From: an uncultured Prevotella sp. | Lineage (GTDB): Bacteria; Bacteroidota; Bacteroidia; Bacteroidales; Bacteroidaceae | DNA: 22,059 nt | Assembly (NCBI GenBank): GCA_900546575.1 | Contig: URDM01000051.1 | Coordinates: forward strand, 1-22,059 | Direction: 5' to 3' | Part shown: one piece after another, positions 15,269-22,059 of the stretch | Position numbering within the stretch: position 1 is the stretch's first letter | How the letters are laid out: each line of letters begins with the position of its first letter | Notes under the pieces: model-generated | Seen by the model: the letters and a program-made list of their open reading frames with translations, nothing else | The model's database searches: none | Told to the model about the DNA's origin: nothing | Position numbers and translations under genes: made by a program

Positions 15269-16666
15269 TTAGTTTATCGTGATGCTTCTCATCTCGTTGA
15301 TGTCGCTCACTTCGCCCTTGGCGAGTGCCTGAGTGAGGATGTTGCCGATGGCTGTTGCCTCGACGGGTCCTGCCTCTACGGGTATGCCGAGAGCCTTTTG
15401 GGTGAGTCGGTTGAGAAGTTTGTTTTGCGATCCGCCTCCTATTATGTGCAGAGTCTTGATGGGTGAGGGCAGCATTGCGTTGAGTGCGCGTGTGGCTTCG
15501 GCGTATTTGGCTGCAAGCGATTGCAGAACTACGCGTGTGGTGTCGCCCTTCGACTGCGGAACTTCCATTCCGTGGCTCTTGCAATAGTCGCAAATGGCAT
15601 GCTGCATGGATTTGGGGTTCTGGAATTCGGGCGCGTCAACGGGTATGATGGACCTGATTGGCGACTTGTCGGCGGCTGCGAGCAGCGGGTCGTATTGCTG
15701 TTCGTCACCCTCGTCGCGCCATTCTGCCATCAGACGCTGCAAGAACCACAGACCGGTGATGTTCTGCAGGAACGTAATCTTGCCGCCTATGCCTCCCTCG
15801 TTGGTGAATTGTGCGCTGCGGGCTTCTTCGGTCAGTATGGGCGCATCAATCTCTACGCCGAGCAACGACCATGTTCCCGAACTGATGAAAGCCACGGGAT
15901 GCTCGTCGGCCTTGGCTGGTACGGCTGCCACGGCGCTGGCTGTGTCGTGCGAACCGACAGCTATGACGTCCACTTCGCCCAATCCCGTCTCCTCGGCAAT
16001 GTCGCTACGCAGACGTCCGCGTACTGTGCCGGGCATCACGATAGGACAGAAGAGGTGGCGTGGCAGACCCATACGGTCTATCAACGGCCAGTCCCATGTG
16101 CGTGTTTTGGCATTGAGCATCTCGGAAGTTGAGGCTATGGTGTATTCGGTATTCGCCTCGCCCGTAAGGAAGAACGAGAAGAGGTCGGGTGTGAAAAGCA
16201 TGCGGTCGGCTATCTGCAATTGCGGAGAGTCGGCTTTCTTCATGCTGAGCAATTGGAACAGAGTGTTTATCTCCATTACCTGGGTGCCGTTTACGGCGTA
16301 GTGTTCGGTTGGGTCGGTAGTGCTGAAGAACTCTTCTGCCATGCCCTGAGTGCGTGCGTCGCGATAGCAAACGGGGTTGCCTATAAGGTTGCCTTGGCGG
16401 TCGATGAGTCCGAAGTCGACACCCCATGTGTCCACAGCTATGCCAGCCACGTCCAGCCCCAGCTGTGCGGCCTTGCGCAGTCCGGTCTTCATATCCTCGA
16501 AGAGGGCAGGGAAGTCCCAGTAGACATGTTCGCCCAAGCGCACCTGGCGGTTCTGAAAGCGATGTACAAGTTGCATTGTCAGCTGCTTGCGTCCGCCCTC
16601 ATTGGTTATAGTTCCGGCAATGACACGGCCAGAGCCGCCGCCGAAGTCGATAGCTAAATAGGTCAT
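15269..16666 (-). CDS. fucK: L-fuculokinase (FGGY family, RhaB-like)
   Basis: The frame is open from 16759, but its first 31 codons would translate the GC-rich repeat. The ATG at 16666 (MTYLAIDFGGGSGRV) matches the family start and gives 465 residues. The protein has an N-terminal phosphate-binding loop DFGGGSGRV, a sugar-binding region with WGVDFGLIDRQGNLIGNPVCYRD, the ATP-side SSGTWSLLGVE, and the C-terminal HIIGGGSQNKLLN (residues about 407-419) followed by AGPVEATAIGN. By sequence it resembles rhamnulokinase more than E. coli FucK, which is usual in Bacteroides-type fucose operons. Between fucA and fucP it should phosphorylate L-fuculose to L-fuculose 1-phosphate. Activity on L-rhamnulose is a possible alternative. 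Confidence 0.87.
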   Translation of the reverse strand: MTYLAIDFGGGSGRVIAGTITNEGGRKQLTMQLVHRFQNRQVRLGEHVYWDFPALFEDMKTGLRKAAQLGLDVAGIAVDTWGVDFGLIDRQGNLIGNPVCYRDARTQGMAEEFFSTTDPTEHYAVNGTQVMEINTLFQLLSMKKADSPQLQIADRMLFTPDLFSFFLTGEANTEYTIASTSEMLNAKTRTWDWPLIDRMGLPRHLFCPIVMPGTVRGRLRSDIAEETGLGEVDVIAVGSHDTASAVAAVPAKADEHPVAFISSGTWSLLGVEIDAPILTEEARSAQFTNEGGIGGKITFLQNITGLWFLQRLMAEWRDEGDEQQYDPLLAAADKSPIRSIIPVDAPEFQNPKSMQHAICDYCKSHGMEVPQSKGDTTRVVLQSLAAKYAEATRALNAMLPSPIKTLHIIGGGSQNKLLNRLTQKALGIPVEAGPVEATAIGNILTQALAKGEVSDINEMRSITIN

Positions 16667-16711
16667 TGTTGTTAGGGTAAAGGTGAAAAGCCCCACCCCC
16701 AGCCCCTCTCT

Positions 16712-16852
16712 CAGCCCCACCCCCGACCCCTCCCCCGCAGGGAGGGGAGTAATATGCAACGATAAAAAACATATATGCTTGTTTTTATCGTCTCTTAATT
16801 AATACAGCATATCGCTCCCCTCCCTGCGGGGGAGGGGCTGGGGGTGGGGCTG
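16712..16852. repeat. GC-rich 38-bp inverted repeat with nested hairpin, between fucA and fucK
   Basis: Bases 16712-16749 and 16815-16852 are 38-base inverted arms differing at two positions. They are built of CCCCACCCC/CAGCCCCTCC and GCAGGGAGGGGAG blocks, and similar C-rich sequence extends left to 16691 and right to 16859. The 65-base AT-rich centre holds its own hairpin, CGATAAAAA (16760-16768) with TTTTTATCG (16782-16790). This has the look of a small non-coding interspersed element inserted within the operon. It could also act as a transcript-processing or attenuating structure. Confidence 0.85.
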
Positions 16853-16886
16853 GGTGGGGTTAGGACTGAGGGCTTCCTGTTTTGTT

Positions 16887-17525
16887 TTACTTCTGCTTTT
16901 TGCCCAGCACGTATGCTTCGAGATCGTCAATTTCCTCAGCTGTGAGAGTGTTGTACTTGCCTCCGCTGAGAACTATGATGCGGCAAGCCATTTCGAAGAA
17001 CATGGCACGTTCGAACACTTCGTCGAATGTTTTGCCGCAAACCACCTGACCGTGCTTGAGCATCAGAGCCGAGTTGTGGTCCTTGAGTGCTGCCTTTACA
17101 GCCTCTGCCAATTCGGGTGAGCCCGGACGGAAGTAAGGAATGACCGGTATTTCGCGACCGACGTGGCACGGCACCTCAGCCGTTACGTTGAAGTCCTTCG
17201 GAGTTTCAGTCATGCACGACACAACCGTGGCATACTTCGACTGGAAGTGGAGCACTACGTCGCAGTCGGGACGCTCGCGCAGCACGCCAAGATGGAAACC
17301 GCTCTCCATAGAAGGCTTCACTCCGTTGAGCACTTCGCCGTCGGCAATACGGCAGATAGAAACCTTCTCCTTAGGAAGAGTGGGCACCCAAGAGCCTGTT
17401 CCAGAAACGAGCGCTTCGTCGCCGATGCGCCATGAGATGTTACCGCTTGAACAAAGGGTCAAGCCTGCGTCGCCAACGCGATGTGCCTGGCGAAGAAATT
17501 CCTGTATCTGATAATCCTGTATCAT
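16887..17525 (-). CDS. fucA: L-fuculose-1-phosphate aldolase (class II)
   Basis: This 212-residue protein (E. coli FucA has 215) shows the class II aldolase/adducin pattern: SSGNIS at residues 26-31, LVSGTGSWVP, KPSMESGFHLG with catalytic Glu74, VLHFQS with His93, and LKHGQVVCG with His158. E. coli FucA binds zinc through His92, His94 and His155. Here the second position is Gln95 (HFQ instead of HNH), so one ligand differs. The enzyme splits L-fuculose 1-phosphate into dihydroxyacetone phosphate and L-lactaldehyde in the cytoplasm. It is second in the operon, flanked on both sides by unusually wide gaps that each hold a large inverted repeat. Confidence 0.88.
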   Translation of the reverse strand: MIQDYQIQEFLRQAHRVGDAGLTLCSSGNISWRIGDEALVSGTGSWVPTLPKEKVSICRIADGEVLNGVKPSMESGFHLGVLRERPDCDVVLHFQSKYATVVSCMTETPKDFNVTAEVPCHVGREIPVIPYFRPGSPELAEAVKAALKDHNSALMLKHGQVVCGKTFDEVFERAMFFEMACRIIVLSGGKYNTLTAEEIDDLEAYVLGKKQK

Positions 17526-17544
17526 TGTTGTTCTGTCTTTGAAA

Positions 17545-17663
17545 AAAGTTGAGAGTTGAGAGTTAGGAGTTGAGAGTTATGATTACCTTGACTGATAATT
17601 TTCAGTTTCATTATCTTATATAGCAAAGCATATCATAACTTTCAACTCTCAACTCTCAACTTT
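17545..17663. repeat. Long inverted repeat between fucI and fucA
   Basis: AAAGTTGAGAGTTGAGAGTT (17545-17564) is perfectly complementary to 17644-17663. Further in, 17575-17583 pairs with 17632-17640 (nine bases). The arms consist of GTTGAGA direct repeats, and the left arm has an extra ten-base copy (565-574). The 48-base centre is AT-rich with no coding potential. GTTGAGAGTT-type strings of this sort occur as intergenic repeats in Bacteroidales genomes (general knowledge, not searched here). Confidence 0.85.
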
Positions 17664-17673
17664 CAATTATAAA

Positions 17674-19449
17674 TTACTTATAAATCGGTCCGTAGTTCTT
17701 GCAAGCGCGGAAGTCGGCGCCCTCCTTGTCCATGCCGAATGCGTTCCAGGCGGCAGGACGGAAGATCTGCTCATCCTCAACGTTGTGCATGCAAACCGGA
17801 ATGCGCAGGATAGAGCACATGGTGATAAGGTCGGCTCCGATGTGTCCGTAAGAGATGGCACCATGGTTGGCACCCCAGTTGTTCATAACCGAGTAGACAT
17901 CCTTGAAGGCAGGTTTGTCGCACAGGCGTGGCACGAACCATGTTGTAGGCCATGTCGGGTCGGTACGCTTGTCGAGTATGTTGTGGATTTCGGGGTCAAT
18001 CTCTACAGTCCATCCCTCAGCCAGCTGGAGCACCGGACCGAGGCCCTTGACGTGGTTCAGACGCACCATTGTGACAGGCATTCCGCCCTTAGAGAGGAAG
18101 TTAGAAGAGAATCCGCCGCCACGGAAGTAGTCGCGGTTGGCAGGATACCAAGTCGTAGCCTTGAGGCAAGCGTCAATGTCCTCGTCGGTAAGCTCCCAGA
18201 AATGCTTCATAGTCGGGTTGCCCTCAGCGTCGGTAGCGGCACCAGAGCCGTCGAGAGTGGTGGCACCTGAGTTGATGAGGTGGATGATGCCTCCGGCAGC
18301 ACGGCCCGTAAGTTCCTTGCCGGTAACGCGCTTCACAGCCTCGGGACTCCAATAAGTGCGCACGTCAGAGAATATCTGGGCACGTCCGGTGAGCAAGTGG
18401 TTGAAGAGCATGGCAACACCGTTGCCGGCGTCGTTTTCTGTAGCGAGCGTTATAGCTTCGCGCGGTCCGTTCCAGTCGAACGAAGTATTCATGAGCGCTT
18501 CGGGATAGTCGCCGTTAGGATAGAAGTCGGTCCACTGGCGCTGGCCCTGGAAACCGCCTGCGATGGCGTTGTGTCCGATAGCCTCTTCCTTAAATCCTAT
18601 TTCCTCAAGGCGTGGGTTGCCGTGCATGAGGTCCTTCATGATGATCATCATCTTGACGATGAAGTCCCAGTCGGCATCCTTCTCCTCGCGTGTCTTAGCC
18701 TTGCCCTGGCGGTTGGCGATGTCCTCGCCCTCGTTGCACATGCAATGCTCGCGGGTCCACGCCATAGCCTTCTTGTATTCCTCCGGGTCGTAGATGCCCT
18801 CGGTCATGCGGCGGATGATTTCGGTGAGGTCAACGCTTTCGTTGCGCATACCGAGATATTCCTGGAAGAAGTCGGGGTTGACGATACTTCCGGCGATGCC
18901 CATACATGCAGAGCCCATTGACAGATACGACTTGCCGCGCATTGTAGCCACGGCCTGGGCGGCACGTGCAAAGCGCAGAATCTTCTCGGCAACGTCGGCA
19001 GGGATAGAGTCGTCCTCGAGATCCTGAACGTCGTGTCCGTATATGCCGAAAGCCGGCAGACCCTTCTGGGCGTGTGCGGCGAGCACGGCAGCAAGGTATA
19101 CAGCACCCGGACGCTCGGTTCCGTTGAATCCCCATACGGCCTTAGGCCAATGCGGGTTCATGTCCATGGTCTCGGCGCCATAGCACCAGCAAGAAGTAAC
19201 GGTGATGGTAGAACCGACGCCCTCGCGCTCGAATTTTTCGGCACAGGCAGCACTCTCGCCAACGCGACCGATAGTGGTGTCGGCGATAACGCACTCAACC
19301 GGCGAGCCGTCGCCGTTGCGCAGGTTCTCACTAATAAGTTTAGCTACTGATTTTGCGAGGTTCATAGTTTTTTCTTCGAGACTCTCGCGCACTCCACCCT
19401 GACGTCCGTCGATAGTGGGGCGAATTCCAATCTTTGGATATTTGCTCAT
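17674..19449 (-). CDS. fucI: L-fucose isomerase
   Basis: This protein has 591 residues, the same length as E. coli FucI. The manganese ligands and catalytic residues of the E. coli enzyme (Glu337, Asp361, His528) fall on Glu338 (ATENDAGNG), Asp362 (FSDVRTYW) and His529 (GANHGAISYG). The N-terminal PKIGIRPTIDGRQGGVRESLE and the TSCWCYGAETMDM segment are also typical. It converts L-fucose to L-fuculose in the cytoplasm and acts as a hexamer in known homologues. It is the first gene of the operon, with a Bacteroidota -7 element about 75 bases upstream. No fucR-type regulator precedes it here, unlike the Bacteroides thetaiotaomicron arrangement. Confidence 0.96.
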   Translation of the reverse strand: MSKYPKIGIRPTIDGRQGGVRESLEEKTMNLAKSVAKLISENLRNGDGSPVECVIADTTIGRVGESAACAEKFEREGVGSTITVTSCWCYGAETMDMNPHWPKAVWGFNGTERPGAVYLAAVLAAHAQKGLPAFGIYGHDVQDLEDDSIPADVAEKILRFARAAQAVATMRGKSYLSMGSACMGIAGSIVNPDFFQEYLGMRNESVDLTEIIRRMTEGIYDPEEYKKAMAWTREHCMCNEGEDIANRQGKAKTREEKDADWDFIVKMMIIMKDLMHGNPRLEEIGFKEEAIGHNAIAGGFQGQRQWTDFYPNGDYPEALMNTSFDWNGPREAITLATENDAGNGVAMLFNHLLTGRAQIFSDVRTYWSPEAVKRVTGKELTGRAAGGIIHLINSGATTLDGSGAATDAEGNPTMKHFWELTDEDIDACLKATTWYPANRDYFRGGGFSSNFLSKGGMPVTMVRLNHVKGLGPVLQLAEGWTVEIDPEIHNILDKRTDPTWPTTWFVPRLCDKPAFKDVYSVMNNWGANHGAISYGHIGADLITMCSILRIPVCMHNVEDEQIFRPAAWNAFGMDKEGADFRACKNYGPIYK

Positions 19450-19525
19450 AGCTTTAGGATTTTGATTAGTATGATTTAAGTTATATGTTAGTCCTTTATT
19501 TGTTCGTCGATTAGTTGTCTGAATG

Positions 19526-19533
19526 CAAAATTA
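19526..19533 (-). promoter_or_regulatory. -7 element of the fucose operon promoter
   Basis: Read on the - strand this is TAATTTTG, a perfect TAnnTTTG. No good TTTG lies 19-21 bp further upstream, so the -33 element is weak, which would suit a promoter needing an activator. Transcription would start near 19519, leaving a leader of about 70 bases. Confidence 0.5.
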
Positions 19534-19615
19534 GCAATAAAAAAGCGGAATGTTTGTCTTTTGTCGTTATTTTTGCTTTTTTATTTTTCCTTTGCTTATA
19601 TTTCTGTCCTTTTCA

Positions 19616-20743
19616 TTACTGCAATTCTTCCTGAAGGTACATTTCCAGAAATCTGTCGCAAAGTCGGTAAGTTCCATCGTCCTGGCTGATGAAGTCGCGG
19701 TCGAGCAGAACCTTTACAGCCCCCTGCACGGTGCTCGCCCCGAGACCGTATTTGCGCAGAAACGCCTGCGACATAATCGAAGTAGGCCCGTTCTCGGCAG
19801 CAATAGCCGTCAGCACCTGCTTCTGTTTGGACGTAAGCTGATAGACCAGAGCCTGATAGGCAAAGCGATGCTGCGCCAGGATGCCTGCGATGGCAGCCTT
19901 GGCGTCGTCTGTAGTCAGTATGCTGTCGGTCGAAATGGCTGTGTAGAGCATGTTCAGAATGTACTGGATGTACCAGGTCACTCCGTCGAAACGGCCGTAA
20001 ATGTAGCTGAAAGCCTCGTCGCTTATGGTCTTTCCGTTTCTTGCGAGATGGCGGTTGGCAAAATCGCGGTAGACGGTTCTGTCAATCGGTTCCAGCCCCA
20101 TGATGCTCGAACTGTGATAGAATGGGCGCGACTGCGACGTGAACATAAGCGCCATCATGTGGCGCTTCGAGCCCGAGAACACGAACGAAGCGTTGTGGCA
20201 GTTCTGTATGCGCTTGCGAAGAGTGGCCTCGACGGTCTTTTCGGGATAGCTGGCAATGGTCTGGAACTCGTCGATAGCCACAATGCACGGCTTGTCGGCA
20301 TGCTCAAGATATGCGAAAATCTCGTCGAGCGTAGTGTCGGGAGCCTGAATGTCGCCGATGCCGACGCTCCATTCCGGATTGCCGTTTATGTCGAACGAAA
20401 TAGTCGATTTGAGCGACTGGAGCATGTTGACAAAGAATTCCCACGCCTTCCTTCCCTTCGGTTTCAGAGCCGTCAGAATGCCCTTGCCCAGAGCGTAGAC
20501 AAATTCGTTGAGGTCCTTCGTGTCGTAAATGTCAACGAAGATGCAATGGTACTGCTCGCGTATCGCCTTCTGATAGAAGCAGTTGTGTATCAGTCCCGAC
20601 TTGCCCAGACGACGCTGGGCTATCAACGCGACGTTGCATCGGTTGGTGAGATGGCGAGTCAGCAAGGCAGTCTCGTCAATACGGTCGCAGAAATATTCCG
20701 GCGACAGATAGCCTTCTATGACAAATGGGTTGGTCTGTACCAT
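19616..20743 (-). CDS. P-loop ATPase with C-terminal winged-helix-like region (archaeal ATPase-like)
   Basis: This 375-residue cytoplasmic protein has NPFVIEGYLSPEYFCDR at the start, typical of this family. The Walker A motif is AQRRLGKS (residues 42-49, Ala replacing the first Gly). Walker B is CIVAIDEFQ with Asp158 and Glu159, and the strand after it ends FVFSGSKRHMM (sensor-like). Residues about 290-370 form a winged-helix-like region (LTSKQKQVLTAIAAENG, LGASTVQGAVKVLLDRDFI). Such AAA-type ATPases are numerous in Bacteroidales and their role is mostly unknown; some members of related groups associate with mobile DNA or toxin-like systems. It is a single gene with its own promoter, 166 bases upstream of fucI on the same strand, and any link to fucose use is unsupported. 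Confidence 0.8.
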   Translation of the reverse strand: MVQTNPFVIEGYLSPEYFCDRIDETALLTRHLTNRCNVALIAQRRLGKSGLIHNCFYQKAIREQYHCIFVDIYDTKDLNEFVYALGKGILTALKPKGRKAWEFFVNMLQSLKSTISFDINGNPEWSVGIGDIQAPDTTLDEIFAYLEHADKPCIVAIDEFQTIASYPEKTVEATLRKRIQNCHNASFVFSGSKRHMMALMFTSQSRPFYHSSSIMGLEPIDRTVYRDFANRHLARNGKTISDEAFSYIYGRFDGVTWYIQYILNMLYTAISTDSILTTDDAKAAIAGILAQHRFAYQALVYQLTSKQKQVLTAIAAENGPTSIMSQAFLRKYGLGASTVQGAVKVLLDRDFISQDDGTYRLCDRFLEMYLQEELQ

Positions 20744-20790
20744 AAGCTTTTATGATATTATGAATTTTACGTAACGAAGAATCTATAATG

Positions 20791-20821
20791 CAAAGATAGC
20801 GCTTTTATTCGGATGTGGCAA
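20791..20821 (-). promoter_or_regulatory. Bacteroidota-type promoter for the ATPase gene
   Basis: On the - strand, TTG (20821-20819), a 20-bp spacer and TATCTTTG (20798-20791) form a consensus promoter. The start site would be near 20784, giving a leader of about 40 bases. Confidence 0.65.
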
Positions 20822-20827
20822 CATCCG
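20810..20827. promoter_or_regulatory. Perfect inverted repeat over the -33 element, operator-like
   Basis: CGGATGT (20810-20816) and ACATCCG (20821-20827) are perfect 7-base arms around GGCA. The -33 TTG of the ATPase promoter lies inside, so a dimeric protein bound here would block or alter transcription. The ATPase itself, with its winged-helix-like end, is one candidate for autoregulation. Confidence 0.5.
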
Positions 20828-20843
20828 TAGCACTAAAATCCCT

Positions 20844-20930
20844 TAACATTTACCATTCAACACTCAACATTTAACATTCAACATTTCAAAGCAAATCCCC
20901 TCACCATTTAACGTTCAACATTCAACACTC
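20844..20930. repeat. AT-rich TTCAACA/TTTAACA intergenic repeats
   Basis: The stretch consists mostly of short strings such as CATTCAACA, CTCAACATTTAACATT and GTTCAACATTCAACACTC, repeating roughly every 7-14 bases. It holds no coding signal and leads directly into the second 22-bp array. A shorter run of the same type (GATATTCAACACTT, 11866-11879) precedes the first array. Confidence 0.6.
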
Positions 20931-20932
20931 AG

Positions 20933-21038
20933 AAAAGGACTCCTTTTGCCCTTCAAAACGAGTCCTTTTGCAGTCCAAAACGAGTCCTTTTGCCAAGTAA
21001 AACGAGTCCTTTTGAGATGCAAAACGAGTCCTTTTTGC
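20933..21038 (+). repeat. 22-bp tandem repeat array 2 (15-bp quasi-palindrome plus 7-bp spacer)
   Basis: Units start at 20933, 20955, 20977, 20999 and 21021, each exactly 22 bp (the last partial). The first core is AAAAGGACTCCTTTT. The others are AAAACGAGTCCTTTT, which is the reverse complement of the array 1 core. The seven-base spacers differ (GCCCTTC, GCAGTCC, GCCAAGT, GAGATGC). The array lies between the ATPase promoter and the divergent recombinase promoter. From 21039 to 21185 there is only a CATCCCGAA direct repeat (21058 and 21069) and a minor GGAAA/TTTCC hairpin (21078-21091). Confidence 0.9.
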
Positions 21039-21185
21039 GCCACGTCCAGCCAAGCCCCATCCCGAACGCATCCCGAAGGAAAACGATTTCCTCCCAAGAG
21101 GACAAAAACTCTCTCCCTCGTCCTATACCTTATTATATACGAAAAAGTCAAAAATGTAGCACATTTGAAAAAAGACGCTTAAAAA

Positions 21186-21217
21186 TTTGGCGGAATGAAA
21201 TAAAATACGTACATTCG
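21186..21217 (+). promoter_or_regulatory. Bacteroidota-type promoter for the recombinase gene
   Basis: TTTG (21186-21189), a 20-bp spacer and TACATTCG (21210-21217, one mismatch to TAnnTTTG) fit the consensus. The start site would be near 21224, about 23 bases before the ATG. Confidence 0.55.
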
Positions 21218-21246
21218 TTGACGAAACCTAAATGAGGTGTTACGAT

Positions 21247-22059
21247 ATGGAGATAAGCGATTTCTTGGACTACATGCGCTACGAACGCCGCCGCTCGCAG
21301 CAGACATTGCAGGGCTACAGGCTCGACCTTGAGGCGTACGTCGCCTATCTTGACACACTCGAAGGCCATGTGACAGTAGACACAGCCGACACCGAAGACA
21401 TTCGCGGATGGATAGAGACGATGATGGACCGGGGCAACTCGCCCACATCAATATGCCGCCGCCTGAGCGCCGTAAGGTCGATGTACCGATACGCACTCGC
21501 CCGAGGACTCGTCAGTCACGACCCCGCACACATAGTGCGCGGACCAAAGAAGTCGCGCTATCTGCCCCAGTTCGTGCGCGAAGACGACATGGACCGGCTG
21601 CTCGACTCGGCAGAGTGGGGGAGCGATTATATAAGTACACGTGCGCGTACAATATTAATACTGCTCTACGAAACCGGCATGCGAGCCTCCGAACTCACCT
21701 CGCTCGACGACAGTTCGGTAGACTTCACGCAAGGCGAAATACGAGTAACGGGCAAAGGCAACAAGCAGCGCGCCATCCCGTTCGGCGACGAGCTGCGCAC
21801 ACAACTGCAGCGGTACATCAGCCAGCGCAACCAGGAGTGGCCCCAACGAGCCGACAGCGCACTCATACTCAACGACCGCGGCCGCCGCATCACATACGAA
21901 CAGCTGCGCAAGGAAGTCATGATGCGCCTCTCGGCAATAGGCAATCTCGCCAAACGCTCGCCCCACGTGCTCCGCCACAGCTTCGCCACCGCGATGCTCA
22001 ACAACGGAGCCGACCTCGAAAGCGTGCAGAAACTGCTCGGACATAGCGAACTCTCGACC
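21247..22059 (+). CDS. XerC/XerD-type tyrosine recombinase, cut by the window end
   Basis: The frame runs from ATG 21247 for 271 codons to the end of the window without a stop. Residues 1-90 form a SAM-like core-binding domain (FLDYMRYERRRSQQTLQGYRLDL divided by helices; SICRRLSAVRSMYRYAL). The catalytic domain shows Arg146 (ETGMRASEL), Lys170 (GKGNKQRAIPF), His240-x-x-Arg243 (HVLRHSFAT) and His266 (LLGHSEL). The nucleophilic tyrosine should follow about nine residues after His266, just outside. Length and motifs agree with chromosomal XerC/XerD, which resolve chromosome dimers at dif. A site-specific recombinase of phase-variation type is the alternative, but no invertible repeats were seen next to it. 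Confidence 0.9.
   Translation, partial: MEISDFLDYMRYERRRSQQTLQGYRLDLEAYVAYLDTLEGHVTVDTADTEDIRGWIETMMDRGNSPTSICRRLSAVRSMYRYALARGLVSHDPAHIVRGPKKSRYLPQFVREDDMDRLLDSAEWGSDYISTRARTILILLYETGMRASELTSLDDSSVDFTQGEIRVTGKGNKQRAIPFGDELRTQLQRYISQRNQEWPQRADSALILNDRGRRITYEQLRKEVMMRLSAIGNLAKRSPHVLRHSFATAMLNNGADLESVQKLLGHSELST

Noticed and set aside
16667..16759. N-terminal extension of the fuculokinase
   Set aside because: These 31 codons translate the GC-rich inverted repeat. The family start MTYLAIDFGGG lies at 16666.
19550..20755. 401-codon + strand reading frame opposite the ATPase gene
   Set aside because: The opposite strand encodes a clear P-loop ATPase with Walker motifs and its own promoter. The + product has no recognisable domain.
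20933..21038. CRISPR array
   Set aside because: Spacers would be seven bases, repeats are quasi-palindromic with strict 22-bp period, and there are no cas genes in the window.
20946..21235. Short reading frames over repeat array 2 (both strands)
   Set aside because: As for array 1, the peptides only reflect the repeat and run through a promoter region.
21247..22059. Phase-variation invertase acting on the adhesin promoter
   Set aside because: The recombinase fits housekeeping XerC/XerD, and no inverted repeats flank the promoter at 148-179 within the window.

Overview
The window looks like a chromosomal segment of a gut- or oral-type member of the Bacteroidales, most likely Prevotella or a close relative. 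The evidence is Bacteroidota-type promoters (TTG/TTTG, about 20 bp, then TAnnTTTG), fimbrillin-family (Mfa-like) lipoproteins, BspA-type leucine-rich repeat proteins, a Ser-type sulfatase and a Bacteroides-style fucose operon. The species call is inference, because no rRNA or other marker gene is present.

Bases 1-76 are the 3' end of a group II intron (last part of domain V plus domain VI with a bulged branch-point A). Its reverse transcriptase would lie outside the window. From 220 to 11828 nine genes run on the + strand with gaps of 1-62 bases or overlaps, probably one operon from a promoter at 148-179. In order they encode a fimbrillin-like lipoprotein, two tandemly duplicated proteins that join a fimbrillin-like N-terminus to a BspA LRR C-terminus, another fimbrillin-like lipoprotein, a membrane-anchored NTF2-like protein, a secreted protein with a PEGA-like domain and a probable outer-membrane C-terminus, an FN3-BspA lipoprotein, a putative DNA-binding or adaptor protein, and a membrane-tethered eukaryotic-like Ser/Thr kinase. 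This reads as a surface-adhesin locus with its own kinase and regulator-like gene. It is the best candidate here for an undescribed system.

Between 11829 and 12196 lie an array of 22-bp repeats and a very strong hairpin terminator that separates the + operon from the convergent - strand fucose operon. That operon (19449 to 12197) reads fucI - fucA - L-fuculokinase - fucP - sulfatase. It covers uptake of L-fucose and its conversion to dihydroxyacetone phosphate and lactaldehyde, plus a periplasmic or surface sulfatase, as expected for growth on sulfated, fucosylated host glycans such as mucin O-glycans. Large inverted repeats sit in the two widest gaps of the operon. No fucR-type regulator is present in the window.

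Upstream of fucI, also on the - strand, is a stand-alone P-loop ATPase with a C-terminal winged-helix-like region. Its promoter carries a perfect 7-bp inverted repeat over the -33 element. Between it and a + strand XerC/XerD-type tyrosine recombinase, cut by the window end four codons or so before its catalytic tyrosine, lies a second 22-bp repeat array. This array has the same design as the first: a 15-bp quasi-palindrome plus a 7-bp variable spacer. No tRNA, rRNA, CRISPR array or complete insertion sequence was seen.
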